This document shows, piece by piece, positions 29,203 to 41,953 of a stretch of 64,000 bases of DNA (positions are counted from its first letter, which is position 1; each line of letters starts with the position of its first letter). This DNA comes from Castellaniella sp. Its GTDB lineage: Bacteria > Pseudomonadota > Gammaproteobacteria > Burkholderiales > Burkholderiaceae_B. The notes beneath the pieces are model-generated. The model was given only the letters and a program-made list of their open reading frames with translations. It was not told where the DNA came from and did not search any database. Position numbers and translations under genes: made by a program. The stretch lies in the NCBI GenBank assembly GCA_019104865.1, contig JAHRWZ010000032.1, positions 1-64,000 on the forward strand. The letters run 5' to 3'.

Positions 29203-30141
29203 CTATTCCCCAGGTTTGGGACGCGGCGCGTCCTGAGTCCAAAGCTCTTCCCCCAGAGCATCGTGCAAATAATCGATGAACGCCTGGACACGAGCCGGCC
29301 GGTTGCGCCCTGGTGGCGTGACCGCATGCAGTGCAAGAGGCGCGATTTCCCACGGTGCCATCACGGTTTCCAGCACGCCGGACTGCAGATCCGACCACAC
29401 CAGGAATTCGGGCTGCAGAGCCAGGCCAAGGCCGGCACGCAAGGCGGGCATCAAGGCATCGGCGTTGTTCACGCGCAAGCGGGCCGCCATGAACTGCGAA
29501 AATTCACCCAGACGGGGATGACGGAAGTGCCAGGTCGTCCCATGATGCGCATAAGAATAATGCAAGGCCTGGTGGGCCTGCAGGTCTTGCGGATGGCGAG
29601 GCCGCCCGCGCCGATCGAGATACGCGGGGGCCCCCACCAGAAGGATGCGCACCCCGCACAGGCGGCGAGCCAGCAGGCTCGAATCCGCCAGCCGGGCGAT
29701 CCGCAGGGCCAGGTCGAAGCCCCCGGCCACCAGGTCCACCTGAGCATCATCGAACTGCACATCCAGCCGCACCTCCGGGTGTGTCGTCATGAACCCCGGC
29801 AACAGCGGTGCCAGGCGCGCCAAGCCGAAGGACATGGGCGCGGACACGCGGACCTGCCCTCGCAGTGCCTGCGACTGTTCCGTGACTTCGGCTTCGATGG
29901 CTTCGCCTTCTTCCAGGATGCGGGTGGCGCGATCCAGTGCCGACCGGCCGCTGTCGGTCAGCGTCAGACGACGTGATGTGCGATGAATCAGCGTCGTCTT
30001 CATGCGGGCTTCCAGGCGGCTGATCGCTTTGGATACCGTCGCCTGGGACACCTGGCAGGCTGCCGCCGCCCGGGCGAAGGACCCCGTTTCGGCGACCTTG
30101 GCGAACAAGGCCCAGGCTTCGAGATCGGGCAATCCTTTCAC
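29203..30141 (-). CDS. LysR-family transcriptional regulator (CrgA-like)
   Basis: This 312-residue regulator has an N-terminal winged helix-turn-helix (SFARAAAACQVSQATVSKAISRLEARM, about 17-43) and a periplasmic-binding-fold effector domain (RVSAPMSFGLARLAPLLPGF). It is divergent from pirin and doxX, so it probably controls them. LysR-pirin-DoxX is a widespread arrangement answering oxidants or quinones, though the inducer here is unknown. Confidence 0.92.
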   Translation of the reverse strand: MKGLPDLEAWALFAKVAETGSFARAAAACQVSQATVSKAISRLEARMKTTLIHRTSRRLTLTDSGRSALDRATRILEEGEAIEAEVTEQSQALRGQVRVSAPMSFGLARLAPLLPGFMTTHPEVRLDVQFDDAQVDLVAGGFDLALRIARLADSSLLARRLCGVRILLVGAPAYLDRRGRPRHPQDLQAHQALHYSYAHHGTTWHFRHPRLGEFSQFMAARLRVNNADALMPALRAGLGLALQPEFLVWSDLQSGVLETVMAPWEIAPLALHAVTPPGRNRPARVQAFIDYLHDALGEELWTQDAPRPKPGE

Positions 30142-30213
30142 GTCATTTCCTTTTCATGGCTTCGAAGCTTGTATGGCACCGTACAGGTGCCGTCAATCAT
30201 ATCAAAAATGGAA

Positions 30214-30249
30214 ATCATGTAATTATATTGTTTATATTCTAAACATGAT
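30214..30249. promoter_or_regulatory. Inverted repeat in the LysR-pirin intergenic region
   Basis: ATCATGT (30214-30220) and ACATGAT (30243-30249) flank 22 bases of AT-rich sequence between the divergent LysR and pirin genes. It is a candidate binding site or promoter overlap, with no further support. Confidence 0.35.
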
Positions 30250-30297
30250 CCAAGTTACGTAGACTATCCGCATTGGTCAAGTTTCAAGGAACCCATC

Positions 30298-31005
30298 ATG
30301 ATCGAACGCCGTCCCTATGCCGAACTGGGCGGGGCCCAGCACGGCTGGCTCGATACCAGGCATCATTTTTCTTTTGCGGACTACCACGACCCCAAACGGG
30401 TCCACTGGGGCGCCCTGCGCGTCTGGAACGACGATACGATCCAGCCCAATAGCGGTTTTCCGCCGCATCCGCACGCCAACATGGAAATCATCACCTACGT
30501 TCGGGAAGGCGCCATCACGCACCAGGACAATCTGGGCAACCAGGGCCGCACGCTGGCGGGCGACGTCCAGGTCATGAGCGCGGGCACCGGCATCGTCCAT
30601 TCCGAATACAACCTGGAACCCGGCCTGACCCGGATCTTCCAGATCTGGATCTTCCCGGACCGGAAAGGCGGCACCCCCTGCTGGGGCACGCAGCCCTTCC
30701 CCAAGGCCGACCGTTCGGGCCGGTTCGTCACCCTGGCCAGCGGCCTGGAAGGCGACGACGAGGCGCTGCCCATCCGGGCGCGGGCACGGGTTTCGGGGGC
30801 TACGCTGAAGGCGGGCGACACGGTGGAATACACGTTCCAGGACACCCGCCGCGCCGGCTACCTGGTCCCGGCCGTCGGCAAGGTCGAGGTCAACGGCACG
30901 GTGCTGGACGCCCGCGATGGCGCAGCCATCCAGGACGAGACCGTCCTGCGCATCACCGCGCTGGAAGATTCCGAACTGGTGCTGGTGGACAGCGCGGCGA
31001 TGTAG
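30298..31005 (+). CDS. Pirin family protein (quercetinase-like bicupin)
   Basis: The 235-residue protein has the pirin N-terminal cupin with metal ligands in FPPHPHANMEIITYV (two His) and GTGIVHSEYN (His and Glu), followed by a second cupin-like half. Pirins bind iron; some, such as YhhW, act as quercetin 2,3-dioxygenases and others as redox-sensing regulators. The start follows CAAGGAACCC. It is first of a two-gene unit with DoxX. Confidence 0.92.
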   Translation: MIERRPYAELGGAQHGWLDTRHHFSFADYHDPKRVHWGALRVWNDDTIQPNSGFPPHPHANMEIITYVREGAITHQDNLGNQGRTLAGDVQVMSAGTGIVHSEYNLEPGLTRIFQIWIFPDRKGGTPCWGTQPFPKADRSGRFVTLASGLEGDDEALPIRARARVSGATLKAGDTVEYTFQDTRRAGYLVPAVGKVEVNGTVLDARDGAAIQDETVLRITALEDSELVLVDSAAM

Positions 31006-31112
31006 CGCCCCGCCCATCCCACTGATCGATTCGAACACCCAGCCCGTCCCCCGGGATGGACTGTTTTTTTACCTTCATTTTTACTTTGACATTGACCACA
31101 CGGACCCACACC

Positions 31113-31508
31113 ATGAACACTCGCAATTACGACACGCTTTCCCTGATCGGCCGCATCCTGATCGCCATCCTGTTCTGGTTCGGCGTATCCGGCAAGATCG
31201 CCGCCCCCGCCGGCACCATTGGCTATATCGGATCCGCCGGTATTCCCCTACCGACACTTGCCTATGCGGGCACCGTATTCATCGAAGTGGTCCTGCCAAT
31301 CCTGCTGGTGCTGGGCTACCGGACACGCCTGATCGCGCTGATTCTGGCCATCTTCACGGTCTTGGCCGCCCTGTTCTTCCACGCGCAATTCGGCGACATG
31401 AACCAGTCCACGCATTTCTTCAAGAACCTGGCCATTGCCGGCGGGCTGCTGCAAATCACGGCGTTCGGCGCCGGGGCGCTGAGCCTGGATGCGCGGCGCC
31501 AACAGTAA
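31113..31508 (+). CDS. DoxX-family membrane protein
   Basis: The protein is 131 residues from the ATG at 31113 (MNTRNYDTLSLIGRILIAIL), with four transmembrane segments typical of DoxX. An in-frame start 57 bases upstream adds an atypical hydrophobic leader and is rejected. It probably shares the pirin transcript and LysR control. It is only distantly similar to the DoxX protein at 9994-10401, which has a different context. An intrinsic terminator follows. Confidence 0.88.
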   Translation: MNTRNYDTLSLIGRILIAILFWFGVSGKIAAPAGTIGYIGSAGIPLPTLAYAGTVFIEVVLPILLVLGYRTRLIALILAIFTVLAALFFHAQFGDMNQSTHFFKNLAIAGGLLQITAFGAGALSLDARRQQ

Positions 31509-31571
31509 GGCGCGCGATCTGTCGACACCAGGCAGGCTGGGGCCTGACGGGCATCCGGCCTTTTTCCCCGC

Positions 31572-31600
31572 ACCGGGCGCCTTGATGGCGCCCGGTTTTT
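31572..31600 (+). terminator. Intrinsic terminator after doxX
   Basis: ACCGGGCGCC, loop TTGAT, GGCGCCCGGT and TTTTT form a classical terminator on the plus strand. It abuts the stop codon of the convergent SDR gene at 31599. Confidence 0.9.
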
Positions 31601-32453
31601 ATTCCGGACTGCCGCCGCGCCGGGGCTTGCGCTTGCGCCTTGCCGCCACCACGTCGTAGATCACATCGGGCACCATGCGCAGCAGCCGCGCCACCCAGGC
31701 CATGGGCCAGGGAATAACGCGGTAACCGTCGCCCGCCTCGATGGCGCGCACGGCCTGTTCGGCGAAACGGTCCACAGGCATCAGAAAAGGCATGCGATAC
31801 GGGTTGTGCGCCGTCATGGGGGTGGCGATGAAGCCCGGAGCCAGGGTAACCACCCGCACACCCGTGCCATGGAGTTCCACCCGCAGGCTTTCGCACAGGG
31901 CACGCACAGCGGCCTTCGAGCCGCTATAGGCACCGGCACCCGGCAGGCCACGGACGCCCGCCACACTGCCGATGCCGACCAGCACACCTTGGCGGCGTTC
32001 GCGCATCGGCGCGATGAAAGGCTCGAACGTGCTGACCATGGCCAGCACGTTGGTGTCGAAGATATCCTGGAATACCGCAAAGTCTTCCGGCTCGCCAGCC
32101 AGGGTTCCGGCGCTGATGCCGGCGCTGGCGATAACGCGGTCCACCGGCCCGCCGGCCAGGAAATCCTGCGCGGCGGCCTGCAGGGCGGGACGATCCCGCA
32201 CGTCCAGCACATACATCCGATGGTCCTGCCCGGGCAGGCTGTCGCACAGGGCCTGCAAGGCATCACGCCGGCGCCCGACCAGGCCGAGCACCGCGCCACG
32301 CGCCGCGTACTGGCGCGCCAGCGCCGCGCCGATGCCGCTGCTGGCGCCAGTTACGAAAACCCGTCCGGGCCGATCAGCCTGGACGGGCGAAGATGCCGCC
32401 TGCGGTTCGCGCGAGGCGGCAGGTGCGGCGGACGTCATGTTGTCGCCCGCCAT
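31599..32453 (-). CDS. Short-chain dehydrogenase/reductase
   Basis: This SDR oxidoreductase is 284 residues, or 279 if the second ATG at 32438 is used. The Rossmann glycine motif is VTGASSGIGAALA (about 34-46) and the catalytic pair is YSGSK. The C-terminal region is basic (RRKRKPRRGGSPE), as in membrane-associated SDRs that act on lipids or sterols. The first ATG lies 6 bases after the carB stop, so it may ride on the carAB transcript; the metabolic link is unclear. Confidence 0.88.
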   Translation of the reverse strand: MAGDNMTSAAPAASREPQAASSPVQADRPGRVFVTGASSGIGAALARQYAARGAVLGLVGRRRDALQALCDSLPGQDHRMYVLDVRDRPALQAAAQDFLAGGPVDRVIASAGISAGTLAGEPEDFAVFQDIFDTNVLAMVSTFEPFIAPMRERRQGVLVGIGSVAGVRGLPGAGAYSGSKAAVRALCESLRVELHGTGVRVVTLAPGFIATPMTAHNPYRMPFLMPVDRFAEQAVRAIEAGDGYRVIPWPMAWVARLLRMVPDVIYDVVAARRKRKPRRGGSPE

Positions 32454-32459
32454 GGCGCG

Positions 32460-35699
<3,240 letters not shown>

Positions 35700-35715
35700 G
35701 GGAAGACGGTATCGG

Positions 35716-36885
<1,170 letters not shown>

Positions 36886-37164
36886 AATGTAACCCCGGTT
36901 GTAAAGTCAATATATAAACCTTCCCATTATACAGACGATCATGGTGTCTTCCGATGACGCCCCCGCCCACGCCGGGACCAGGCAGGCCGATGCGATCTCC
37001 GGTTTCCCGGCATTCCGCACGCCGCGATTGCCGTCGCCCGACACCCGCCTCACCCCGCCACCCGCCTATTGCCCAGGGTGCGGGTTCCTATTGAAAAAAT
37101 GATCTACATTAGGAGCTTCGCCTGATCGAAGGTTTCTTCTTTTTACAAAGAGGTGTTCGTTTTC

Positions 37165-38118
37165 ATGAGCCATCAACTGGATGCCCTGCGCGCACTGACG
37201 ACGGTCGTGGCCGACACGGGCGACTTCGAGACCATGCGGGCCTACCAGCCCACCGATGCGACGACCAATCCATCGCTGATCCTGAAGGCCGTGCAGCAGG
37301 ACGCCTACCGGCCCCTGCTGGACCGCGTGCTGCGCGACCATCCGGCGGCCCCGCTGGCCGAGCAGGCGGACCGTCTGCTGGTGGCGTTCGGCCGGGAGAT
37401 CCTGGCGATCGTGCCCGGCCGCGTCTCGACCGAGGTCGATGCCCGGCTGTCCTTCGACACACAGGCCAGCATCGAACGGGCGCGCCAGATCATCGCGCTG
37501 TACGAGTCGGCAGGCATCGCACGTGAACGGATCCTGATCAAGCTGGCCTCGACGTGGGAAGGCATCCAGGCCGCGCGGGTCCTGCAAGCCGAGGGCATCC
37601 GCTGCAATCTGACGCTGCTGTTCTCGCTGACGCAGGCCATCGCCTGCGCCCAGGCCCGGGTGACGCTGGTTTCGCCCTTCGTGGGCCGCATCTACGACTG
37701 GTACAAGAAGACAGCGGGCGCGGATTGGAACGAAGCCGCCAACGCGGGGCCCAACGACCCCGGGGTACAGTCGGTGGCGCGCATCTACCGGTATTTCAAG
37801 GCCTACGACATCCCGACGCAGGTGATGGGGGCCAGTTTCCGCAACATCGGCCAGATCCGGGCGCTGGCGGGCTGCGATCTGCTGACGATCAGCCCGGCGC
37901 TGCTGGGCGAACTGGCGGCCTGCACCGATCCCCTGCCCGCCAGCCTGACCGTGGCCGACGCGAAGGCGAACGCGCCGGAATGGCTGGCCAGCAACGAGGT
38001 CACGTTTCGCACACAACTGAATCAGGATGCGATGGCGACGGAAAAATTGGCCGAAGGCATCCGGATCTTCACGGCGGATGCGGCAAAGCTGGATGCGATG
38101 CTGGGGCAGACCGCCTGA
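37165..38118 (+). CDS. tal: Transaldolase
   Basis: The enzyme is 317 residues from the ATG at 37165, which follows AAAGAGGTG. It exchanges dihydroxyacetone units in the non-oxidative pentose phosphate pathway. The Schiff-base Lys lies in [15 protein letters not shown]; other signatures are [10 protein letters not shown] and [13 protein letters not shown]. It stands alone between carA (divergent) and an ABC operon (convergent). Confidence 0.96.
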   Translation: MSHQLDALRALTTVVADTGDFETMRAYQPTDATTNPSLILKAVQQDAYRPLLDRVLRDHPAAPLAEQADRLLVAFGREILAIVPGRVSTEVDARLSFDTQASIERARQIIALYESAGIARERILIKLASTWEGIQAARVLQAEGIRCNLTLLFSLTQAIACAQARVTLVSPFVGRIYDWYKKTAGADWNEAANAGPNDPGVQSVARIYRYFKAYDIPTQVMGASFRNIGQIRALAGCDLLTISPALLGELAACTDPLPASLTVADAKANAPEWLASNEVTFRTQLNQDAMATEKLAEGIRIFTADAAKLDAMLGQTA

Positions 38119-38162
38119 ATCCGCGGATGACCGCGACGCGAGGACTCTCGTTCAAAGGATCC

Positions 38163-38951
38163 CTAGGTCTTCCCCGATTCCCCCGGCCCGGGCTGCCAGA
38201 CCAGCAGCCGGCGTTCGCCCAGCGACACGGCGCCATCCAGCAGCAGGGCAAAGATCGTCAGCACCACGATGCCTGCGAACACAGTGTTCACGTCCAGCGT
38301 GCCTTCGGCCTGCAGGATCAGATAGCCGACGCCGGCGGCCGACCCCAGGTATTCACCCACCACGGCGCCCACGAAGGCCAGCCCGACCGAGGTGTGCAGA
38401 CTGGAAAACACCCAACTCGTGGCCGAGGGGATGTAGACCGATCGCAGCTGCTGGCGGCGGGTGGCGCCCAGCATGCGGGCATTGTCCAGCAGGGTCGGGG
38501 ACACTTCCCGCACGCCCCGGTAGACGTTGAAGAACACGATGAAGAACACCAGGGTGACGGCCAGGGCGACCTTGGACCAGATACCCAGGCCGAACCACAT
38601 GCCGAAGATCGGTGCCAGGATCACGCGCGGCATGGAATTGGCCGCTGTGACGTAGGGCTCCAGCAGGGCGCTGGCGCTGCGCGACAGACCCAGCCACAGG
38701 CCGCAGGCCAGGCCGCCCACCGTGCCGATGATGAACGCCAGTACAGTTTCGGACAGGGTGATCCACAGATGGCGGTAGACGCTGGCGTCGGTGACGAACC
38801 AGGCCCAGATGACCTGGGCGACCTGGACGGGCCGTCCAAAGAAAAAGGCGACGTTTTGATTCGTCGAGGCCCAGTGCCAGACCAGCACGATGGCCACGAG
38901 CAGGGCCAGTTGCAGCGACCGCAGGACGGGTCGGGACAGTTCGGATTTCAT
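38163..38951 (-). CDS. ABC transporter permease, NitT/TauT type
   Basis: This 262-residue inner-membrane permease has about six helices and the binding-protein-dependent transport signature (RGVREVSPTLLDNARMLGATRRQQLR). It is third in an SBP-ATPase-permease operon on the minus strand, 65 bases after the ATPase gene. Substrates of this class include sulfonates, nitrate and pyrimidine precursors; the sequence does not decide. Confidence 0.9.
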   Translation of the reverse strand: MKSELSRPVLRSLQLALLVAIVLVWHWASTNQNVAFFFGRPVQVAQVIWAWFVTDASVYRHLWITLSETVLAFIIGTVGGLACGLWLGLSRSASALLEPYVTAANSMPRVILAPIFGMWFGLGIWSKVALAVTLVFFIVFFNVYRGVREVSPTLLDNARMLGATRRQQLRSVYIPSATSWVFSSLHTSVGLAFVGAVVGEYLGSAAGVGYLILQAEGTLDVNTVFAGIVVLTIFALLLDGAVSLGERRLLVWQPGPGESGKT

Positions 38952-39016
38952 GGTCGGATCGGCTCCGGTTCAAGCGTGCGGCCAGCGGGTCGGCCGGATC
39001 GTTCGGTCATGGGGCA

Positions 39017-39859
39017 TCAGGCGCGCTTCTGCCGTTCGTAGCCCTTCAGGACCTCGTCGCGCAGCACGGCCCAGATGCCCTGGTGCAGTTCGATGAACCG
39101 GGGATGCATGCGCACCTCGGCCACATCGCGCGGGCGCGGGATGTCGATGACGAATTCCCCGATGGGATGGGTCTCGGGCCCGGCGGACAGAACCACGACG
39201 CGGTCGCTCATGGCGATGGCTTCGTCCAGATCGTGGGTGATGAAGAGCACAGCCTTGCGGCGCGCCATCCACAAGTCCAGGACCTCGTTTTCCATCAGTT
39301 GGCGCGTCTGGATGTCGAGCGCGGAAAAGGGCTCGTCCATCAGGATGATGTCGGGATCGCGGATCAGGGTCTGGGCCAGCATGGCGCGCTTGCGCATGCC
39401 ACCCGACATCTGATGCGGGTAGCGGTTCTCGAAGCCGCCCAATCCGACCCGGCGCAGCCAGTCGCGCCCCTGGGCGGTCGCATCGGCCGAGGGCACCCCC
39501 GCGAATTCCAGCCCCGCCGTGACGTTGCCCAGGGCATTGCGCCAGGGCATCAGGGCCTCGCCCTGAAACATGTAGCCGGCCTTGTGGTTGACGCCCGATA
39601 GCGGCGCGCCAAAGACGCTGACCGCGCCCGAGGACGGCCGCAGGAGCCCCGCCGCCATGTTGAGCAAGGTGGACTTGCCGCAGCCCGTGGGCCCGACGAC
39701 CGAGACGAATTCCCCCGGTGCCACCGTCAGCGTGGCGTCCCGCATGGCGGTATAGGACGCCCCGCCGGACGAGGTGAAAGTGCAGGTGACCCGGTCCAGC
39801 AGAAGCGCGGGCGCCTGCCCGGCGGCACCGGGCGAACCACCGGATCGTGAATCAGACAT
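39017..39859 (-). CDS. ABC transporter ATP-binding protein, NitT/TauT type
   Basis: The ATPase is 280 residues from the ATG at 39859 (MSDSRSGGSPGAAGQ). Walker A is GPTGCGKST, the signature motif is degenerate (HQMSGGMRKRAMLAQ), Walker B is IILMDEP and the H-loop is FITHDLDEAIAM. Its first eight bases overlap the end of the binding-protein gene, implying coupling. A longer upstream frame would run through the tandem repeat in the neighbour and is rejected. Confidence 0.93.
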   Translation of the reverse strand: MSDSRSGGSPGAAGQAPALLLDRVTCTFTSSGGASYTAMRDATLTVAPGEFVSVVGPTGCGKSTLLNMAAGLLRPSSGAVSVFGAPLSGVNHKAGYMFQGEALMPWRNALGNVTAGLEFAGVPSADATAQGRDWLRRVGLGGFENRYPHQMSGGMRKRAMLAQTLIRDPDIILMDEPFSALDIQTRQLMENEVLDLWMARRKAVLFITHDLDEAIAMSDRVVVLSAGPETHPIGEFVIDIPRPRDVAEVRMHPRFIELHQGIWAVLRDEVLKGYERQKRA

Positions 39860-40919
39860 GCGGATACTTCTGGTTGGCCTTGATGGCAAACTGGTTGGCC
39901 TTGATGGCAAACTGGTTGGTCCAGATGCGGCTGACGTCGATCTTGGTGCGGTCGAAATGCGGTACGTATTCGGCCAGGGCATTGAGGGCCGTCCGCGGGC
40001 CGTCTTCCGGCACCATGCCGTCGGGCGACAGGGCCTCGCGGTTGCCCTTCAAGGCCAGCTTGTACAGTTCCGGGTCGCCCAGCAGATAGGACTGCGGCAC
40101 CAGCTTGGCGATGTCGTCCGGGGTTGCCTGCTGGATCCATTTGTCGGCCCGCACGATCGCATTGGCCAGGGCCTGGGTGGTGTTCGGGTTGGCGTCGATG
40201 AAGGCCTGGGACGTGTACAGACAGCCGGCCGGCATGTCACCGCCAAAGATCTGCCGGGAATCCTTCAGGGTACGGGTGTCGGCAATGATGCGGACGGCAT
40301 CGTCCTTGACCAGGGTGCTGATGACCGGATCCAGATTGGCGATGGCATCGATCTGGCCCGACTTCATGGCCGTGATGGCACCGGCACCGGCGCCGACACC
40401 GATGTAGGATACGTCGGTCGGTTTGACCCCATGTTGCGCCAGGAAGAAGCTGACCATCATGTTGGTGGACGACCCCGGCGCCGTGACGCCGATTTTCTTG
40501 CCCTTCAGGTCCGCCGGCGTCTTGTAATCCGGCAGCGTTTTCTTCGAGACCCCCAGGACGATCATGGGCGCCCTGCCCTGCAGGACGAAGCAACGATAGA
40601 ACTGGCCTTTCGCCTGCAGATTGATGGTGTGCTCGAAGGCGCCGGACACGATGTCGGCGCTGCCGCCCACGACAGCCTGCAACGCCTTGGACCCACCGGC
40701 AAAATCGGCGATGGTCGTTTTAAGGCCTTCGTCCTTGAAGTAGCCCTTCAGGTGCGCGACCGACAGCGGCAGGTAATAGATCAGGGATTGCCCGCCGACG
40801 GCGATGATCAGCGAGGACTTTTCCAAGGGCGCCTCCTGGGCGCGCACCACGGCGGGCAAGGTGCTCAGCAGGCCCGCTGCGCCGGCGGTCTTGAGCAATT
40901 CACGACGTGAAATCAGCAT
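39852..40919 (-). CDS. NMT1/TauA-like substrate-binding protein
   Basis: The 355-residue protein has a twin-arginine-type signal (ISRRELLKTAGAAGLLSTLP) and an NMT1-like periplasmic binding fold (GYFKDEGLKTTIADFAGG, VGGSADIVSGAFEH, KKIGVTAPGSSTNMM). It captures an unknown small anion or precursor and hands it to the permease. The C-terminus has a duplicated NQFAIKA heptapeptide created by a 21-bp tandem repeat. It is first gene of the three-gene transporter operon. Confidence 0.9.
   Translation of the reverse strand: MLISRRELLKTAGAAGLLSTLPAVVRAQEAPLEKSSLIIAVGGQSLIYYLPLSVAHLKGYFKDEGLKTTIADFAGGSKALQAVVGGSADIVSGAFEHTINLQAKGQFYRCFVLQGRAPMIVLGVSKKTLPDYKTPADLKGKKIGVTAPGSSTNMMVSFFLAQHGVKPTDVSYIGVGAGAGAITAMKSGQIDAIANLDPVISTLVKDDAVRIIADTRTLKDSRQIFGGDMPAGCLYTSQAFIDANPNTTQALANAIVRADKWIQQATPDDIAKLVPQSYLLGDPELYKLALKGNREALSPDGMVPEDGPRTALNALAEYVPHFDRTKIDVSRIWTNQFAIKANQFAIKANQKYPHV
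39870..39919. repeat. 21-bp tandem duplication inside the binding-protein gene
   Basis: Two identical 21-base units lie at 39870-39890 and 39891-39911, with the first 8 bases of a third. They encode NQFAIKA in tandem near the C-terminus, keeping the frame. Confidence 0.9.
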
Positions 40920-40970
40920 GGATTCGTCTCCGTTGTCAGTATGGATTCAAGCGAGCATGATAACGCCGGA

Positions 40971-41579
40971 TCAGCCGGACCGACGTTCGGCGAGAGCCCA
41001 GGCAATGGTGCCGGCATCGACGTATTCCAGTTCGCTGCCACTGGGCACCCCCCGGGCCAGGCGGGTGACGGTCAGCCCGCGGCTGCGCAGCATGTCGGCC
41101 AGATAGTAGGCTGTGGTTTCGCCTTCGGCGGTGAAATTGGTGGCCAGGATGACTTCACGCACCCGGCCGTCCGTCGCGCGCTCCAGCAGGCTGGCGAAGC
41201 GGACCTGGTCCGGCCCGACGCCTTCCAGGGGCGCGATATGCCCCATCAGGACGTAATACAGGCCGCGATAGCCGTGGCTGGACTCGATCATGTTCTGATC
41301 GGCCGGGGTCTCCACGACGCACAGCAGCGACAGGTCCCGTTCGGGATTCAGGCAGGTTTCACAAACGGCGGTCTGCGAAAAGGAATTGCAGCGCTCGCAA
41401 TGGCACAGGCCGCCCACGGCATCGCGCAAGGCATCACCCAGACGCAAGGCGCCATCCGGGTCATGCTGCAGCAGATGGTAGGCCATGCGCCGCGCGGTGC
41501 GCACGCCCACGCCGGGCAGGCCGCGCAAGGCGTCGATCAGCGCCCGCAGGGGCTCTGGTTCGGGCAGCCCTGTGGCCAT
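40971..41579 (-). CDS. recR: Recombination protein RecR
   Basis: This 202-residue protein works with RecF and RecO to load RecA at gaps. It has the N-terminal helix-hairpin-helix ([17 protein letters not shown]), the four-Cys zinc finger (CERC and CETC) and a Toprim domain ([21 protein letters not shown]). Its start overlaps the ybaB stop (TGATG), in the conserved dnaX-ybaB-recR order. Confidence 0.97.
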   Translation of the reverse strand: MATGLPEPEPLRALIDALRGLPGVGVRTARRMAYHLLQHDPDGALRLGDALRDAVGGLCHCERCNSFSQTAVCETCLNPERDLSLLCVVETPADQNMIESSHGYRGLYYVLMGHIAPLEGVGPDQVRFASLLERATDGRVREVILATNFTAEGETTAYYLADMLRSRGLTVTRLARGVPSGSELEYVDAGTIAWALAERRSG

Positions 41580-41905
41580 CAGAACGGCAGCTTCATCCCG
41601 GCCGGCAGGGACATGCCCGCCGTGACCGCGGACATCTTTTCCTGCGCGGTGGCTTCGGCCTTGCGTTGCGCATCGTTGAAGGCGGCCGCGACCAGGTCCT
41701 CGATCATGTCGCGATCGTCATCGAACAGCGACGGGTCGATGGTCACGCGCTTGACATCGTACTTGCAGCTCATGGAGACCTTCACCAGCCCGCCGCCCGC
41801 CGCGCCTTCGACGACGATGTCGGCCAGTGCGTCCTGGGCCTTCTTCATGTTTTCCTGCATCTGCTGGGCCTGACGCATCAAGCCGGCAATCTGACCTTTC
41901 ATCAT
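41579..41905 (-). CDS. ybaB: Nucleoid-associated protein YbaB/EbfC family
   Basis: The protein is 108 residues from the ATG at 41905 ([20 protein letters not shown]), which follows AGGACATCGCC. It binds DNA as a dimer with tweezer-like helices. The motifs [20 protein letters not shown] and [15 protein letters not shown] match the family. A longer frame with a further 12 residues is less likely. It is located between dnaX and recR. Confidence 0.95.
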   Translation of the reverse strand: MMKGQIAGLMRQAQQMQENMKKAQDALADIVVEGAAGGGLVKVSMSCKYDVKRVTIDPSLFDDDRDMIEDLVAAAFNDAQRKAEATAQEKMSAVTAGMSLPAGMKLPF

Positions 41906-41953
41906 GGCGATGTCCTGAATATCCGGTTGGGGGGTGATCAATGAAAACAGCGA

